From Onchidella celtica (taxonomy: Eukaryota > Mollusca > Gastropoda > Systellommatophora > Onchidiidae), in contig OZ007567.1 in the NCBI GenBank assembly GCA_963931925.1, positions 80,299,186-80,363,185 of the forward strand: a stretch of DNA of 64,000 nucleotides. Direction: 5' to 3'. This document shows positions 63,557 through 64,000 of this stretch, in pieces; position 1 is the stretch's first letter, and each line of letters starts with the position of its first letter. The translations under genes and the position numbers were made by a program. The notes under the pieces were generated by a model, which ran no database searches, was not told the origin of the DNA, and was given only the letters and a program-made list of their open reading frames with translations.

Positions 63557-64000
63557 CTAGGCTCGACTAAGGTAGTCGGCGATATGATTGCTGGTTCCTG
63601 GAATTGGTTGAATAACGAAGGTATACGGCTGCAAAGCCAATGCCCATCTAGACAAGCGTGGGCTGGACGAACGATTCTTCGACAAAAATGTCAGTGGCTT
63701 GTGGTCTGTCTGGATACAAAATTCTCGTCCCATGAGATAACGTCCTAGTTTCTGGACGGACCAGACAATGGCAAGACACTCACGCTCTATCACAGAATAC
63801 TTTCTTTCTCTCTGCAATAACTTCCTACTGACATAACATACAGGATGGAGACATTCGTTTTTCTCCCGTAGAAGACAAGCGCCGACACCAGAGTCCGACG
63901 CATCCGTTCTGAGGATAAAATTAGATCGAAAATCGGGTAATATCAGAATGGGTGACGATGATAATGCTGTCACCAAATTATCAAATGCTGTCTGACATTC
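63557..64000 (-). CDS. Gag-Pol C-terminal end (RNase H) of the second Gmr1-like element, partial
   Basis: The open frame runs from the window edge ([12 protein letters not shown]) to the stop at 63557, ending HIADYLSRA as in the first copy. RNase H residues [16 protein letters not shown] and QTDHKPLTF are intact. The differences I saw from the first copy over this stretch are few (Ser to Ala in QTAFDN, Gln to Arg in LLREKNE). Confidence 0.95.
   Translation of the reverse strand, partial: ECQTAFDNLVTALSSSPILILPDFRSNFILRTDASDSGVGACLLREKNECLHPVCYVSRKLLQRERKYSVIERECLAIVWSVQKLGRYLMGREFCIQTDHKPLTFLSKNRSSSPRLSRWALALQPYTFVIQPIPGTSNHIADYLSRA

Larger units (their letters stand above)
62017..64000 (-). 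mobile_element. Second Gmr1-like element, partial at the window edge
   Basis: The 3' LTR is at 62017-63203, followed by the polypurine tract and the end of gag-pol. Same orientation and LTR length as the first copy, but with scattered substitutions and small indels (for example near 62283, 62340 and 62975-63020). It is a separate, somewhat older insertion or a sister lineage. The rest lies beyond 64000. Confidence 0.95.

Overview
This is intron-rich, repeat-rich metazoan nuclear DNA. It has spliced genes with GT-AG introns and no operons. LINE, SINE, hAT-like, mariner and Ty3/Gypsy copies are abundant, and long (CT)n, (CTAT)n and (CTGAT)n tracts are present. The repeat style (RTE-like LINEs, L2-like LINEs with (ATT)n tails, a Gmr1-like LTR element) suggests an aquatic invertebrate, most likely a mollusc, probably a gastropod. 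That placement is an inference.

Two host genes could be assembled exon by exon. (1) A complete concentrative nucleoside transporter (SLC28/CNT family) lies on the minus strand at 18860-9462. It has 11 coding exons whose splice phases all agree and encodes 679 aa. The fold is conserved, but the residues that hold the nucleoside ribose are replaced: the NEFVA signature reads TPFVA, and the later Asn and Ser are both Ala. (2) A complete UPF0047/YjbQ-family enzyme gene lies on the plus strand at 44018-61391. It has 7 coding exons, including a 20-nt microexon, and encodes 150 aa. A possible last exon of an unrecognised plus-strand gene lies near 1080-1236.

Layout: 1-9461 is mostly repeats. It holds a 31-bp inverted-CCAAT array, a composite GATCT satellite, a tRNA-like sequence, a Mutator-like TIR element with 9-bp target duplications carrying its own minisatellite, and an RTE fragment. 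9462-18860 is the transporter gene, with mariner and inverted-repeat elements in its introns. 18861-44017 is intergenic and built of transposon debris: a 2.7-kb long-TIR element holding a SINE, minisatellites, a solo LTR, a small hAT-like element, an L2-like LINE, and a three-level nest (RTE-like LINE inside a hAT-like element inside an L2-like LINE). 44018-61391 is the YjbQ gene. Its fifth intron holds a full-length Gmr1-like LTR retrotransposon of 8.4 kb in antisense. A second copy starts at 62017 and runs off the right edge.

The most notable items are three. One is the LTR element, whose integrase lies before reverse transcriptase although its proteins are Ty3/Gypsy-like; it has an intact 1559-codon ORF, 1187-bp LTRs with one difference noticed, a 5-bp target duplication and a duplicated tRNA-Pro-type primer site. 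The second is the transporter with a rewritten substrate site. The third is the 9-bp-TSD element with an AGATCTAGATCT-rich array.
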